Assembly: GCF_050908995.1 (NCBI RefSeq)
Contig: NC_135119.1
Location: forward strand, 5,828,001 to 5,892,000
Source: Andrena cerasifolii
Taxonomy: Eukaryota; Arthropoda; Insecta; Hymenoptera; Andrenidae
Direction: 5' to 3'
Length of the DNA stretch: 64,000 nt
Below the pieces are notes generated by a model. It did no database searches and was not told the origin of the DNA. It saw only the letters and a list, made by a program, of their open reading frames with translations. Position numbers and translations under genes: made by a program. The first letter of the stretch is position 1. Each line of letters starts with the position of its first letter. Positions 47,490-59,005 of this stretch are shown here, in pieces.

Positions 47490-48167
47490 CCAAACGAAAT
47501 TTAAGAAACAATAACGGTGTGATATATTTACATTTATATAAAAAATTATTAAATTAATATTCAATAGCAACGACATAAATCTTATTAGGTTATAGGAAAA
47601 TGGAGGAAATAGTCTGAAGTTTCTTAGAAATAAGTAGTTTCTTGAATATGGACAATGACTCACAATTGGGATTTGCAATTTTCGAAACGATATGGTATTT
47701 TTAAAAGGATTACCTACGTCGGTCTGCACGCAGGTCAATATAAAAAAAAACATGTGATGAATGAAGGATACCACAAAGATGATCTTAATGAAATGTTGCA
47801 AAGTGTTAGAGGTTAAATAATGTAGCCAAAACGTGTAGCATTATATTTGTTTTTGCAATATTTGCGTCACAAATTCCGCATCACTAGGCCAACTCTATGC
47901 AAGTAATGCCATCTAGACTTAGACTGAATTTGGAATATCGGAAATTTAGAGACCATACAGCACTGTTCACCCGTTGAGTGCTCTCTATAATGTGATTTGA
48001 AATCAATTGAGTGCTCTCATAACGTGGTACGAAAATTTGGCCAATTATTATTATTGTGCTCGCTGCCTTCGCACTTATTATGAACTAAATCTTCAGAACA
48101 ATGAAATACATTTAACTGATCAGTGCACTATAGGTTAAACAGTAATTATTGTATAATTTTAGTAATT
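47490..48167. other. Gene-free stretch
   Basis: AT-rich, nothing recognised; the 117-residue minus-strand frame at 47448-47801 is AT-driven and starts inside the pogo end. Confidence 0.5.
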
Positions 48168-48595
48168 GTTTCGTTAATGCCACCGACTAATGAATATACG
48201 TTTATTATTGGCTTGGCATTTATCTAATGCAAACGTAACAACAAGCCATATTTCTTTAGTTACATTACAGCTTAATTGCAGGCATTAGAAAGCAACAAGT
48301 ACGTGGCACGTGGCGCGGAACGCAATATTATTACAACCCACTAACAAAAGTATAATACTATTTACTTCGAAACATCTACTTTCACGTGTTTAATTTTCTT
48401 GTTCCTGAATATTTTTATGAATTTATTAGAACCATGATAATTGCTCATGTAGTTTACGCTACACGATACCAAATTTCTTGCTAATTTCATTAATCCCAAA
48501 TATGTATATATCATATTATATACCTAGGTGTATATTATTTGTGTGTATTATTTTATAAAAAATGTATGTTCATTAGTCGGTGGCATGAATGAAAC
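48168..48595. mobile_element. MITE, 428 bp, 28-bp inverted ends
   Basis: The ends GTTTCGTTAATGCCACCGAC and, from the right, GTTTCATTCATGCCACCGAC both continue into TAATGAA. No convincing target duplication was seen. The interior is AT-rich and non-coding. Confidence 0.7.
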
Positions 48596-50544
48596 AGAAA
48601 TACATTAAAGGAAATGGAGAAAACATAAAAAATAAAATATTAAATGCATCGTGGACTGGGCAACACAGATTAGGACATGTAAAAATTGCTATATCTTGGA
48701 GAATTAGAATGGGAGATGCGGTAAAGTTTCCTTTTTGTACTTCATATGGTAGAAATTAGAAGTGTGAGTCACCTTGCTCTTTAATGAAGAGCCATATAAT
48801 TTTTTACATTTTTGGGTAGATCTCTTAAAACTGCTTATAGCTCTTGGTCCAATAACATTTTTATATTTTGCATATAGCAATAAAATGGTCCGAAACTCAC
48901 AATATGTTTGCCTTGATATACTTACTTTTCCCTCATTAAGTCTCTTCCAGTAAAAATAATTCACCTACATCAATAAGGAACATCGTGATATGCCCGTTGA
49001 TTTTTACAAAACAAATTATAACATTCGTTTTGCTATATAAAAATGCACAGATTGCATGAACAATATTCGTACAGAATATCAGTAAGCATTCGGCGTAAAG
49101 AATATTATATAGGTACTGCGTAACCTCTTTTATTGGTGAAGAGTATATTGAGTACATCAAAACAACGCGAAGTAAATAATCCAGTAAAAACTTTAAAGAA
49201 AGATTAGCAGTAAAGTTTCGGTATCAATTAATTTTCCCCGTAGCATAAACGCTAATTAAAATTCTAAGTACATCTTTATTGTTGCTCCTCCTCCCTGGAT
49301 CCCATCATTCAAAGTGTTTCCCAACTGCGAATTTGAAGCAGACGGTAAACAAGTCGGGAGGGCAGATTACTATTGAACTCCTCACTGCTATAGTTTAAAC
49401 TTTGCCAAAGTGCATTTACTATTCAACTAATTTTTCCATTGTCACGTAATATCCGTGTAAACTTATTGCACCACGACCGTTGCTATTAGTGGTTTTATAT
49501 GAACGTAGCTATTTATACATTTCTAACATTCGTAAAGATAAAATTCAAGTGCCTGGCCATTTGTTAAATTGAATCCTATTGTGGTTAAAATATTTTGATG
49601 CGCTATTCTGAATATTCATCAGTTGACAAGGAATGTCGATTATTCAATCAACGGGAACCACGGTACACTTAATGACTAAGATTAGGGATCATCGAGGCTG
49701 CGTCTATTGTGATTACGGTGGACCGTTAAGCGATATTAATCATCTACCAACTGAACTGAATTGAGCCCATAAACGTGAAACGATCGGGATTATATATTGA
49801 ACACTTGCATCAGATAGGCCTAAACCTTGTGTTCATTATTAGGTACAAAAACTACGGTTAGACCCACTATTGATAGACCCCGCGGCACACCTCATACATA
49901 TCTGTGGTAGGTATGCCAATCAACGTAAGTCATTTGATTTGACTCTCGAAATATTGTGTTTAAATCTTGGAACATAAATTTTTTATTGTTGACAGGTGAA
50001 GTATAATACGCGTACATTTTTTATTTGATTTTGCATAATTTTTCGCATAACGTAAACAATAAATAAAAATACTGAACGAAATAATGGTAATCCACTGGAC
50101 TTTTGTTGTGTTACGTAATACTCGTGGACTAAATCTTGGTCTTATGTGCTATTTCATTCTTGTTTTCAGAATAAGAAATTCCCTTGTGTCCTCTTCTGTT
50201 TAAAAATACACGTTCTATCTTCTAAACCACAAATGGGGCATAAGTTTAAATTTTTTGAATGTGACATACGTCGACCAAATGCTGTATCATAATAAAACCG
50301 TTAATAGTTTCCAATAAAAATATTAAGTATTAGATTGCTTTTAGAAACTTTAGAAGTAAATAGAGCAAAGTCTGCAAACTGATAAGGAGAATACATGTCT
50401 CATCCCTTAAACGTTTATATAATGTTTATTCAGCTGTGTAAAATTTATAATGACAATTATTTAAAAACTGTTTTAAATTATTAGAAATTACTAGCAGCAG
50501 CCTACTAATACTAATATTAATGCCTTTTTGAATGGGACATTAAA
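48596..50544. other. Gene-free stretch
   Basis: No gene, RNA or paired repeat recognised over about 1.9 kb. Confidence 0.5.
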
Positions 50545-50908
50545 CACGGTGTTCGGCTACGTGTGGAAGAAAATTTAAGATGTGATTCTACATGAAAAGG
50601 GAGTCGAAAATATAGAATAATTTTTTTTTTGATATCGCTCTTCGTATTCGAGAAAATTGACTTTGAATTTTAGGACCTCAATTGAACTTTGAACTGCGTC
50701 CGGAAAGCGCGATGCGTTCCGCTTACCCCAGCGTGTCCCTCGGGCGCCAAATACTGTACTTCGCTGCACGCGTAGTTGACTAAAATTCAAAGTCAATTCT
50801 CTCGGAAACGCAGCGCGATATCAATAATTTTTATTCTATATTTTCGAATTATTTTTTCATGCAGAATCATCCCTTAAATTTTCTTCACACGTGCAGCCGA
50901 ACACCCTG
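50545..50908. mobile_element. Palindromic MITE with GGTGTTCGGC ends
   Basis: The ends CACGGTGTTCGGCTACGTGT and, from the right, CAGGGTGTTCGGCTGCACGT are inverted; pairing continues inward through GAAGAAAATTTAAG, GATTCT.CATGAAAA, ATATAGAATA and GACTTTGAATTTTAG. The right flank is TA and the expected form is TACAGGGTGT; the left flank has diverged. Related half-copy inside 16975-17571. Confidence 0.75.
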
Positions 50909-51166
50909 TATAAGTGTGTCCAGCCTTTAATAATCCTTTGTGGAAAATGTGACTCATATTTCAATTTTTCCTTTGTTTATATAGCTGAAAGGACATGACA
51001 TGACCATGGCGCAATATAAGTTGAGTAACGTTAACATCTACATGTTGCAACTTACAAATCATTTTATTATACACTAACAAAACTACTACTGCGCTTCGCT
51101 TCGGGCCTAAGAGACATTAAGGACTCCATGAAAACACATCTCACTCCTTTTCACCACCCCCTAGGG

Positions 51167-52520
51167 CAGGGGTGCACATTAAGTCTGCCCTAGGGCAGTC
51201 GATGGGCCCTCGAGCTCGGCCGTAGTATGCTCACTAGGGATGCGCGGGTAATCAAATGTGTCGGGTACCCGAGCGGTCGGGTCGGGTCGGGTAAAGTCGA
51301 GCGAGCTCGGACGGCGGCCCGGGACAGACGAGCCCACGGGTAGTCCGACTGTAAATAATCGAGCTACCCGACACAATCGGGCTACACGACACAGTCGGAC
51401 TACCCGTAGACCCCTCTGTCCCGGGCCCCCGCCCGAGCCCGCCCGCCTTTACCCGACCCGACCCGAGCCCGAAAAGTCGGGTACCCGCACACCTTTAATG
51501 CTCACTCCCCACTCCTCGGTATAAGGTCTCGTGGTGGAGACCTGTATGACTGCAGAGGCCGTATGCCCATTTTGTTTTCTCCAAGGAAAATATGGTATTG
51601 TCTCGAGCTTCCCATTGTTGCTCCAACGCAGTCATCGGAAAGATTCTGTTTATGTTTTTATGACACCCACAACAGCTAAATGATGGCTTGATCGCAGCTG
51701 ACATACATAGATCCATCACTGTGGGCGTTAGCGATCTCAATCGGTGGGTCAACATTGACTCAGGCACAGAATACGGAGGGTTAATTGAGATCTGAAAAAT
51801 ATGTTTAAATTTTCGTATGCAATGATAATTACTTTGTTCAAAGTTATAATGGTAGCAGTAAGAGGGGTTTAAAAAAAGTTTGATGCTGGCGAACTGATTC
51901 TAGCTATCGTAGTCATCGGAAACAAAACACGTACAATTTTTATCTAAAGTTATCTAATTATTACAATGTTATCTAATGAACTAGAATGAAGTAATTATTT
52001 GCAAAGATCCAATTTTGCAACACAGAAAACTAAGAAATGCTTTTCCCAAAAATTAATGTTTTCGTTTGAAATACAACCATCTTTGTGCTTTTCAACATTT
52101 TCATTGATTTTAGTTCATACGATAACTATAGTCATATAGATTAAGAAGAAATTGCGTTTTTTGTTTCAGATGATTACGACAGCCAAAATCATGTTCGTCA
52201 GCAACAAACTTTTTTTTCAAACCCCTCTTACTACTCCCATTATAACTTTGAACCAAATTACTATTATTGCATACAGAAATTTGAAAACATTTTTCAAATT
52301 TCAATTAATAAAAGTACAAAGTTTGGAATTATAATACTCAATACTTTTCTTTCCAAAATTTGCTAAAATGTGCCTTATTTTCGCAGCCTCAAACTCTGGA
52401 GACCCCTGCAGCAACTTGTGTATTACACACTTAAACACTCCGCTCCCACTACTCCAGCCGCTCCCCTCTCGGACTCGCTTGTCCTTGAACGAGCTCGGAG
52501 TTGAACTCGATGCATGCCTG
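51167..52520. mobile_element. hAT-type element, 1354 bp, in family A repeat
   Basis: It begins CAGGGGTGCACAT and ends, reverse-complemented, CAGGCATGCATCG. The flanks are an exact 8-bp duplication, CCCTAGGG (51159-51166 and 52521-52528). Removing it restores a continuous family A repeat. A GAGCTCGG block occurs near both ends. The 90-residue minus-strand frame at 51495-51767 has a CCGCHKN segment but was not recognised as a hAT transposase. The duplication is itself a palindrome, so slightly weaker evidence than usual. Confidence 0.75.
51235..51497. mobile_element. GC-rich hAT MITE, 263 bp
   Basis: The ends TAGGGATGCGCGGGTA and, from the right, TAAAGGTGTGCGGGTA, flanked by the exact duplication ATGCTCAC (51227-51234 and 51498-51505). 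The interior folds: three GGGTC units (51280-51294) pair with GACCC units on the right, and CGGGTAGTCCGACTG pairs with CAGTCGGACTACCCG near the centre. It lies inside the 1354-bp hAT element. Confidence 0.9.
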
Positions 52521-52528
52521 CCCTAGGG

Positions 52529-52613
52529 GTTGATTAGGGCAAAATCCTGAATTTTTGTTTAGGCATTTATATGGGTAACCTTTTGAAGTAAAAACCAAGT
52601 TGATATCTAATCG
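52529..52613 (+). repeat. Family A unit resumed after the hAT insertion
   Basis: GTTGATTAGGGCAAAATCCT here continues the unit interrupted at 51166; the same block recurs at 52677 as GTTGATTAGAGCAAAATACT, about 147 bp later, confirming the tandem period. Confidence 0.75.
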
Positions 52614-52979
52614 GGCCGAAGAGATTTTAAGAAATCCGTGGAAACACATTTTACCCCTTTTCACTCCCTTAGGCGTTGATTAGAGCAAAATACTGAATCT
52701 GGATTTTAGACATTTGTGTGGGTAACCTTTGTAAATAAAAACTAAGATGATATCTAATCAGGCCAAAGAAATAATAAGGAGTCCGAGAAAACATATTTCA
52801 CCCCTTTTTACTCCCTTCGGGTTGGAATTTCGAGAAATCCCTTCCTATCGAGCACCTACGTCGCAAAAAGAATCTACCTTCCGCATTTCATGTTTCTAGG
52901 GTCAGCGGTTTAAGCTGGGCGATGATGAATCAGTGACACAACGATGATATAAGTATGAATTAGCTTAAAGTACCTAGAG

Positions 52980-53220
52980 CAGCGCTGTCCAACGTCGCTC
53001 CCGCGGGAGCTTAGGGTTCTTCCACTCTCGTCCGCGTTGTCAGGGATACCGCGCGACGCTAAAGAGGCGACCATGATAGACCAGCCGCTAGCCTGGTTAG
53101 CCCGTCATGGGAGCCTTCGTAGCGTCGCGCGGTCTCCTTGACAACGGAAGGCACGCTGTGCGAGAGAAAGATTGGAAGGGGAAGCAAGCGCGTGAGGGGC
53201 CCCTACGCTGGACAGCGCTG
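52980..53220. mobile_element. hAT MITE, 241 bp, exact 8-bp duplication
   Basis: Ends CAGCGCTGTCCAACGT and, from the right, CAGCGCTGTCCAGCGT; exact duplication ACCTAGAG at 52972-52979 and 53221-53228. Internal pairing of ACCGCGCGACGCTA with TAGCGTCGCGCGGT. GC-rich and non-coding. Confidence 0.92.
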
Positions 53221-53228
53221 ACCTAGAG

Positions 53229-53544
53229 TACCCGCAAAGATATATCGAGGTCGTAAATTAAATACTCCAACAGCGGCGGTCTTTGATGCCCCGGCACCCA
53301 GGGCCGCACTCGGTATACTATTGTAGGAATATCAGTAGGAAGTGAGTCTCAGGCCACATGCCCTGAGCCCTGAGGCCGGCCCTGATTGAAGCCCGAGCCC
53401 CTTATCTGCCCATATATCTGTCAGTTCGCTCGTTCCAACTCCCGAAACATGTAAACACACACTCGCTACCCTTTTTACGACCTCGCTATAACTTTGCGGG
53501 TACATACCCGGGCTCCTTACAATATACGTATCTCTATACATATG
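53229..53544. other. No gene; possible short CAGGGCCG element
   Basis: CAGGGCCGCACTC at about 53302 and GAGGCCGGCCCTG at about 53371 are inverted and about 80 bp apart, suggesting a tiny hAT-like remnant, but no duplication supports it. Nothing else recognised. Confidence 0.4.
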
Positions 53545-53841
53545 TATAGTATAAAATAAAGTCCCCGGTAGGCGTCTGTCTGTTTGTCGTGCTAATCTAG
53601 GGAACCACTTGACGGACTGCGTTGCGGCCCCCACCACCCCATAGAGCATTCTCGAGGAATGCTTCACTAAATTCGTCACTGCTCGGCTTCCTTTTGTCAT
53701 GAGTAAATGTTTCATTCACGCAAACCTTCCTCGAGAAATGCTCTATAAAACGGCGAAGCCCGCATCACAATCCGTTCAGTGGTTCTCAAGATTAACCCGA
53801 ACAAACAGACAGGCGCCTACCGGGGACTTTATTTTATACTA
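53545..53841. repeat. Palindromic repeat, ~120-bp arms
   Basis: The ends TATAGTATAAAATAAAGTCC and, from the right, the same motif; both continue into CCGGTAGGCGYCTGTCTGTT. Arms stay paired through GGTTC, ACTGAACGGA-like blocks and TAGAGCATT.CTCGAGG to a centre near 53690. Two frames on opposite strands (53332-53715, 53699-53971) reflect the arms. No target duplication beyond TA recognised. Confidence 0.8.
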
Positions 53842-54585
53842 TGAAAAGATTTGTAATGTTCTTAAAAGACTTACTAGCTGCTTTATTAGTAGTATTTCCT
53901 CTATATTCAATAGTATTGTGGGAACCTTATTTATATGCGAGTGGCATTACATATGTCATACGAGGATTTGAGTAAAATTAAAAATGTATGTAGAACTTTG
54001 TTAATACTTATAACACTTTGACTAGCGTCAAGGCGACGCACGGGGCTATTATCTGAAAGTAAGCAGGTGTCCTCACGCGTCCGCTCCCTCGAGGGAAAGT
54101 GTTCTAAAGATTAGCTCTGTGCTGCAACGTATGCTGCCAAACTTAAATTGCATGTAACTCAATTTATTTATATAACTGCTTCTTTGTATTTTATTCTTAC
54201 TATCAGTTATTTGAATTATTATATTAACCATAACTGTATACATAATTATTAAGAATAATTACTGTTTTAATCTTGATGGTCTTCCCTAACACTGGGGTTA
54301 GTCCTGGGCATTGCCATTAATACTTTTTCTGTCATTTCAGTTTATAATAAACAGAAAGCACCTATATTCTGTACAAATGGGATTAGTTTGCTCCTATAGA
54401 TGCAAGATATTCACCCCCATCAAACCTGATGAAACCTATGTTGAAGATGGAGTGGTCTCCAATGGCCCCCGAAGTGACCTGGTTCGCTGAAGAAACATGT
54501 CACGTTTTAAAAGAAACATTTAATGTCGTGTGGGTAACATAAATAAAACGTAAAGAAGCGTTAAGGTGTATAGGATATGTAATAA
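53842..54585. other. Gene-free stretch
   Basis: Nothing recognised. Confidence 0.5.
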
Positions 54586-54983
54586 GGAAATGTGTCGCAC
54601 CTTTGACCAGTTTGAAGTTTTTGAATTATCTCCACCTCAGTTTGCTAAAAAAAAATCGAAAAAGGGATCAATAAATTTTTAAGGCTTTTACTAACACATA
54701 TATTTTTAGCAAATTTTAATATATTTTTTTACTATCATTTTACCGCAGTTTAAAGAAAAAAGGAAAATTAGTCAAAGGTATAACAGCCCTTGGTCCTTTG
54801 ACCAGGGGGTATAATGATACATAATAAAAAGAAGTAGGCTTAAATGAATACAAATGTTTATTATAATGTTACAGTAATATGTTGCAGTAACTTATAGACT
54901 ATAAAATTGATACTATATCATAAAACTATAAATTACTCTATAAATTTTAAATTTCTCCATCATAAAACTATAAATTTCTTCTC

Positions 54984-55204
54984 TTCAATGGCAAGTGTCT
55001 CTGGTGTATTTGTTGATGTCATGCCACCAATTTGTTTCTTCCCTTTCTGGACTAAAAGTTTCGGAGGTACATGAACTGTTGTGATGCCCGTTTCATCACA
55101 GTTCCAAATGTTAGTTGCATCAAACATATATCATTCTAAAAACTGTATGCAATTGTTAAAAACTATAGAAACAGTTTCCCGATTAAAAATTGTTGCTCTC
55201 GCAA
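54984..55204 (-). pseudogene. pogo/Tigger transposase catalytic-domain fragment
   Basis: On the minus strand, about 73 codons from 55204 to 54984 carry the start of the DDE_1 catalytic domain: RATIFNRETVSIVFNN, one stop (TGA at about 55133, probably from an Arg codon), then DATNIWNCDETGITTVHVPP with the first catalytic Asp, then LLVQKGKKQIGGMTS. It ends where similarity fades at about 54984. The N-terminal DNA-binding part and the other two catalytic Asp residues are absent. It is a different, more jerky-like lineage than the pseudogene at 44492-46380, judging by residues around the first Asp. Confidence 0.85.
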
Positions 55205-55440
55205 AAAAAAATAAAATTAAAAATAAAAACAAGAAATGTGAAATTTTATATTGTTCTACAATTACAGGAGTACTGGATTCCTGACGTTTCCCCTGTTATA
55301 AAACACCAAATTTCTTATATGTAAATTTGACTATTTTTAGCGAAGTGAGCATTCCATTATGCAAATTTCGTTAGTTGTAGCTCGAGTTATATTAAATTCT
55401 TTATCCATGCCAGAGTGTTGTAATTTTGACTGGACAAGGG

Positions 55441-55940
55441 TATAGTGCCTCTACGAGCTATAGTGACTTAGGTATGAGGTCACTCAGCGGGGTCTTAACC
55501 GATATCCTGCTGGGTATGGGCCGCTAAACGTAGCCCCCTACTATCTCCTGCAAGACTGTGTTTAGGGAGGATCAGGACAAAACCGGGGCCCTATAGATTA
55601 AGTGTTACAACTTGGATTTTAGTAAAATAAAACAGAAATTAAAGATAATGTTTATCCTTATTAAAAGACACCAATTAAGCTTTGCCACTGGCTTTTAAAA
55701 ATTGTCGCATTGTCAGCACATATTAAATACAAATCCATTTCAGTAAGGTATATGTACTGCATTAGAACAGTAGCAATATAAATTATTTTATATTAATAAC
55801 TTACTATATCCTTTAGGGCCCAGCTTTTGTCCTGGTCTTTCCTAAACACAGCCCTGCAAGAGGTAGTAGCAGCAGGTTATCGGTTAAGACCCCGCTGGGT
55901 ACCTCACACCTAAGTCACTATACCTCTTAGAGGCACTATA
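55441..55940. mobile_element. 500-bp foldback MITE with TATAGTGCCTCTA ends
   Basis: The left arm (55441-55597) is repeated inverted at about 55812-55940: TATAGTGCCTCTA, TATAGTGACTTAGGT, GGGGTCTTAACCGATA, CTGTGTTTAGG and AGGACAAAA blocks pair. The loop is about 210 bp and AT-rich. It interrupts the Tigger-like element. If TA is the target, TIRs begin TAGTGCCTC. Confidence 0.8.
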
Positions 55941-56345
55941 CAATGGTTACTGGTGGTCAAAGGTACAACACATGGACTTGATTAAGCACATGCCAAACTA
56001 TAATATTTAGGTCAGACCAAGTGCCTTCAAACCTTGCATGCTTCTTTGTCACAGCCTTTTCTACAGCTTAGTCTTAGTATAACAAAACTTAAAAAATATT
56101 AACTTGTCAAAATTTTATGAGGTTTTATAGAAATGGAAGAATACTTACTTTTTCCTTATGAAATTGAATAATATTTTTCTGTGGTCGCATGAACTGCGAT
56201 GTCCCTACAACAAGCCATTAATTTACAAATCTGATGGCTAACAAATGCTCTAAAATTTTTATTTTCACACACATTTAACAGATGGCTCCGTAACACATGG
56301 TGGTCGAAGGTACATTACCCCCTGGTCAAAGGAAGAACACCTTCC

Positions 56346-57107
56346 CCCCTACCTATAAGAAGCTATTATCCCCCGTTTGCTATATCCGAAAGTAATATGT
56401 AAATACACTTGTAATCTGTGTTTCCACGCCTACAAACGACAGGCTCGACGAGAGTGAATAATGATGTTTCGGAGGTGCGAATTACAGAATCGTGACATAT
56501 GGAAGAGCCTTGTGTAGAGGGTAAGTTCTTGCAGATGCGCATGTTGGAAGGCGTGTCTGAGAGACTCGAAGGCGCCAGAAGACACACTACCATTGTAGCT
56601 TCCAACTTCTGACGATGCTGCTCCTCCTTTCTTCTTCCCTCACATCCTCTTCTTCCTACGTCCTGCCGCCAACACGACCTCTGCTCTCCTCTCCTCTTAC
56701 GCTCTCGCGCACCCCTTGCCGCACGACTGTCGCCTGCCAGTATCATGCTAGCCCTTGAATCCTCGAGTGCAAGCGAAAATTCTCCTCCCTTTTTCCTTTC
56801 GTCGATTCTGAGGCCAATCGACCGTGCCGCGCTACGAGTCGCCCATCCATACTTTGCATTCCCTCATGACGTCTCACTTGTCCCCTCTGCTTTCCTGTAT
56901 CTGCAGAACCGATCGAAGGATTTTAATTTGCGGGAATGTAGGAAAATATTATCCTTCATTTATTGTTTAATACAGTAAAAATAGTGTCCATGAAGGCCGA
57001 TTCGAAAGGTAGGAAGACAAATAATGTTAGGCAATGGAGGAATCTACTTACAATTAGACAGTTTACTTCTGCAATATTTTTTGGGAGAACCGATACGAGC
57101 AGAATTG
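56346..57107. other. No recognised gene; CT-rich low-complexity tract
   Basis: 56610-56720 is strongly pyrimidine-rich on the plus strand (TCCTCCTTTCTTCTTCC and similar). The 126-residue minus-strand frame reads through it as an Arg/Glu-rich low-complexity sequence and is not supported as a gene. Plus-strand frames at 56745-57250 have no recognised domain. Confidence 0.45.
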
Positions 57108-57111
57108 TTAA

Positions 57112-57930
57112 CCCTCAAACACCGGACTATATTTTTCTAATGCTTCCACCACGCTGGGTCCGCGCGACCCAGAATTTTCTTTCCTCTATATATCAAGATT
57201 TGCTGCACCGATTTAAACAATTTTTTTTTAATCAATTCGTCAGACAATAAGCAAATGGAATATAGGTATCGATAGTTTGGTCAAAAATCTGTTGATGCTC
57301 AAGATATTTTGAAAAGAGACGTCCGTGCTACTCGACTGAAACATACGGCATTGATATGCATTGCATTGCATTAGTGAATTGTTAATTGATGCGAGCTATA
57401 GTACCGTACGAAACCCAAACAACCCTATCGAAAAATAAGTTTTATAAAATCAGTTTGTCAGTAACAGGTATGTATATAGTTGAGTATATATTTTTAATGT
57501 AGTAAATGTAGAATATCTTTTTAAATTATAATGTTTTTTATAGAGCTATGCCACGACATATACTACATTAAATATATATATATTCAACTATATACATACC
57601 TGTTACTGTCAAACTGATTTTATAAAATTTATTTTTCGATGGGATTGTTGATAGGATTGATGTGTGTGTTCCAGTCTTTAGTACAGATGAACACGTGATC
57701 ACGGCCATATTGGATTTTAGTTCGAAAAAATTGAAACTGCCTGGGTGGCAGTTGAAACACTGTTCCCAAATCGTAACTGAGAGTGGTAGCCCCCTGGGTC
57801 TCGTGGTGCGAAATCCGTAGTAGGAGTCCCAAAGTTTTTTCCCCCACCTCAACAGCTCCCCACCATTTAATAATGGCCACGAATCTTCCAAACGGCCTGG
57901 GTCACGGTGACCCAGTGTGGTGTTTGAGGG
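57112..57930. mobile_element. piggyBac-like element, 819 bp
   Basis: The ends CCCTCAAACACC and, from the right, the same, are flanked by TTAA (57108-57111 and 57931-57934). CTGGGTC..GACCCAG palindromes sit 40-60 bp inside each end (57157-57173 and 57898-57915). CCC termini plus TTAA indicate the piggyBac superfamily. No transposase. It contains the palindrome at 57417-57652. Confidence 0.8.
57417..57652. repeat. Inner palindrome, ~90-bp arms
   Basis: CCCTATCGAAAAATAAGTTT, AAATCAGTTTG, CAGTAACAGGTATGTATATA and TTGAATATATAT-type blocks of the left arm recur inverted on the right, with a loop of about 55 bp. It may be a separate foldback inserted into the piggyBac-like element. Confidence 0.75.
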
Positions 57931-58590
57931 TTAAACACAACATTATTAAATTATACAATTAATACAGAAACCATTGTGTTTCTAAAGCAAAACGTTTTTG
58001 TTAGGTTTTTTAAAAATCGATGCCATGAAAAATAAGGAATCATTTTAGTCATGGATCATTATTACCCCGCCAATAAAACATTTTTAATTTTTAACTTAAA
58101 TTTTATTTTGTGCTGATGTTTCAGAATATATGCAGCTGGAAAAAGCAATTGAAACTCATACAGATATTACATAAACTTGACTCCTACATACATGTAATAT
58201 GCTAGAAATTAAATAGTCCAATTAGCATATAATAGATAACTATTTAAAAGTAGAAAATAAATGAAGGAAATTTGTATGAATGCAAAATAAATTAACACAA
58301 ATTGATACGCTAGCAATGTGCGTTTTCAGCAGAGTGGTTAAACACACAGTGTATCAAGTGTAGAAACAACACTCTTGTTTGTAGTGACCCATACAACAGA
58401 CGATTGCCCGGATAAAATAGAGCCCGGTGCATTACGAGGGAGCAGAACTCAATTCAAGGAGAGAAATGTCTATATCAGTCTCAAGTTAGCCCATATACTG
58501 TACAGCCAATACGTTAAAGCAATTTCGACTAAGCAAGCGATGTAATCGTTCATTTTACGCACACCACTGATGAAATGAATAACTTTAGTA

Positions 58591-59003
58591 GGGTAGACTG
58601 GGGGTGGTAGTAGCACTTTGAATTTGGAATACGATTACGCAAAAACTATCACAGTTACAACAACAGTTTTTTTTACGAAAATGTTACTTAGTTATCTGAC
58701 ATTATTTGAGCAATAACAGTTTCGCTGTATGTCAAGTAATATTCCGGTTATTAATAAAAAATGAGAAGCGGAGAAAGTGTTACAACCGTCCCTGACCCCA
58801 GGTCGGTTGTAACACTGCACGGAGTCGATAGTAGCACAAATTTAACATTACAAAATTAAAATATTTATTGATTTTAATTATAATAATAAATGAAGAAAGT
58901 AAAATTTATAACCAATTATGTGGCGTCGCCATTGTGGCAGAATGTTTTTGGATATTTAACGTGTTACATTCGCCTCCCTGTTAATATCGCCCCCGATCTA
59001 CCC
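58591..59003. mobile_element. TA-flanked MITE, 413 bp, GGGTAGACTGGGGG ends
   Basis: The ends GGGTAGACTGGGGG and, from the right, GGGTAGATCGGGGG, with TA at 58589-58590 and 59004-59005. A GTTACAACCG...CGGTTGTAAC palindrome lies at about 58780-58815. Likely Tc1/mariner or pogo MITE by target. Confidence 0.7.
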
Positions 59004-59005
59004 TA

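Larger units (their letters stand above)
51076..52970 (+). repeat. Dispersed repeat family A, ~147-bp tandem units
   Basis: With the 51167-52520 insertion removed, three tandem units of about 147 bp are visible. They start GGGCCTAAGAGACATTAAGG (51106), GGGCCGAAGAGATTTTAAG (about 52613) and AGGCCAAAGAAATAATAAGG (about 52758). Each has a CACCCCTTTTCACTCCCTTAGG-like block (written here in shortened form: CACCCCTTTT, CTCCCTT) and a GGGTAACCTTTTG or similar block. The tail (GAGCACCTACG, CATTTCATGTTTCTAGGGTC) matches 19575-19690. A widespread insect interspersed repeat; its class is not established here. Confidence 0.7.
54586..56345 (-). mobile_element. Tigger-like element with CCTTTGACC repeats
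   Basis: The outer ends are GGAAATGTGTCGCACCTTTG and, from the right, GGAAGGTGTTCTTCCTTTGA, both continuing to ACCAG. Further copies of CCTTTGACC in either orientation lie at about 54774, 54795, 55951, 56302 (one changed base) and 56323, and GGGGGTA follows the inner copies. Such repeated terminal motifs fit transposase binding sites. A transposase fragment lies at 54984-55204 and a 500-bp foldback has inserted at 55441. Confidence 0.65.

Noticed and set aside
51270..51300. GGGTC repeats as a G-quadruplex or telomere-like tract
   Set aside because: Only three clean GGG runs, paired with a complementary run in the other MITE arm; better explained as a foldback stem.
51495..51767. Possible hAT transposase remnant on the minus strand
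   Set aside because: It lies in a hAT element and has a CCGCH segment, but no BED finger or dimerisation motif could be recognised, so it was not annotated as a gene.
56366..56746. 126-residue Arg/Glu-rich frame on the minus strand
   Set aside because: Explained by a pyrimidine-rich low-complexity tract.
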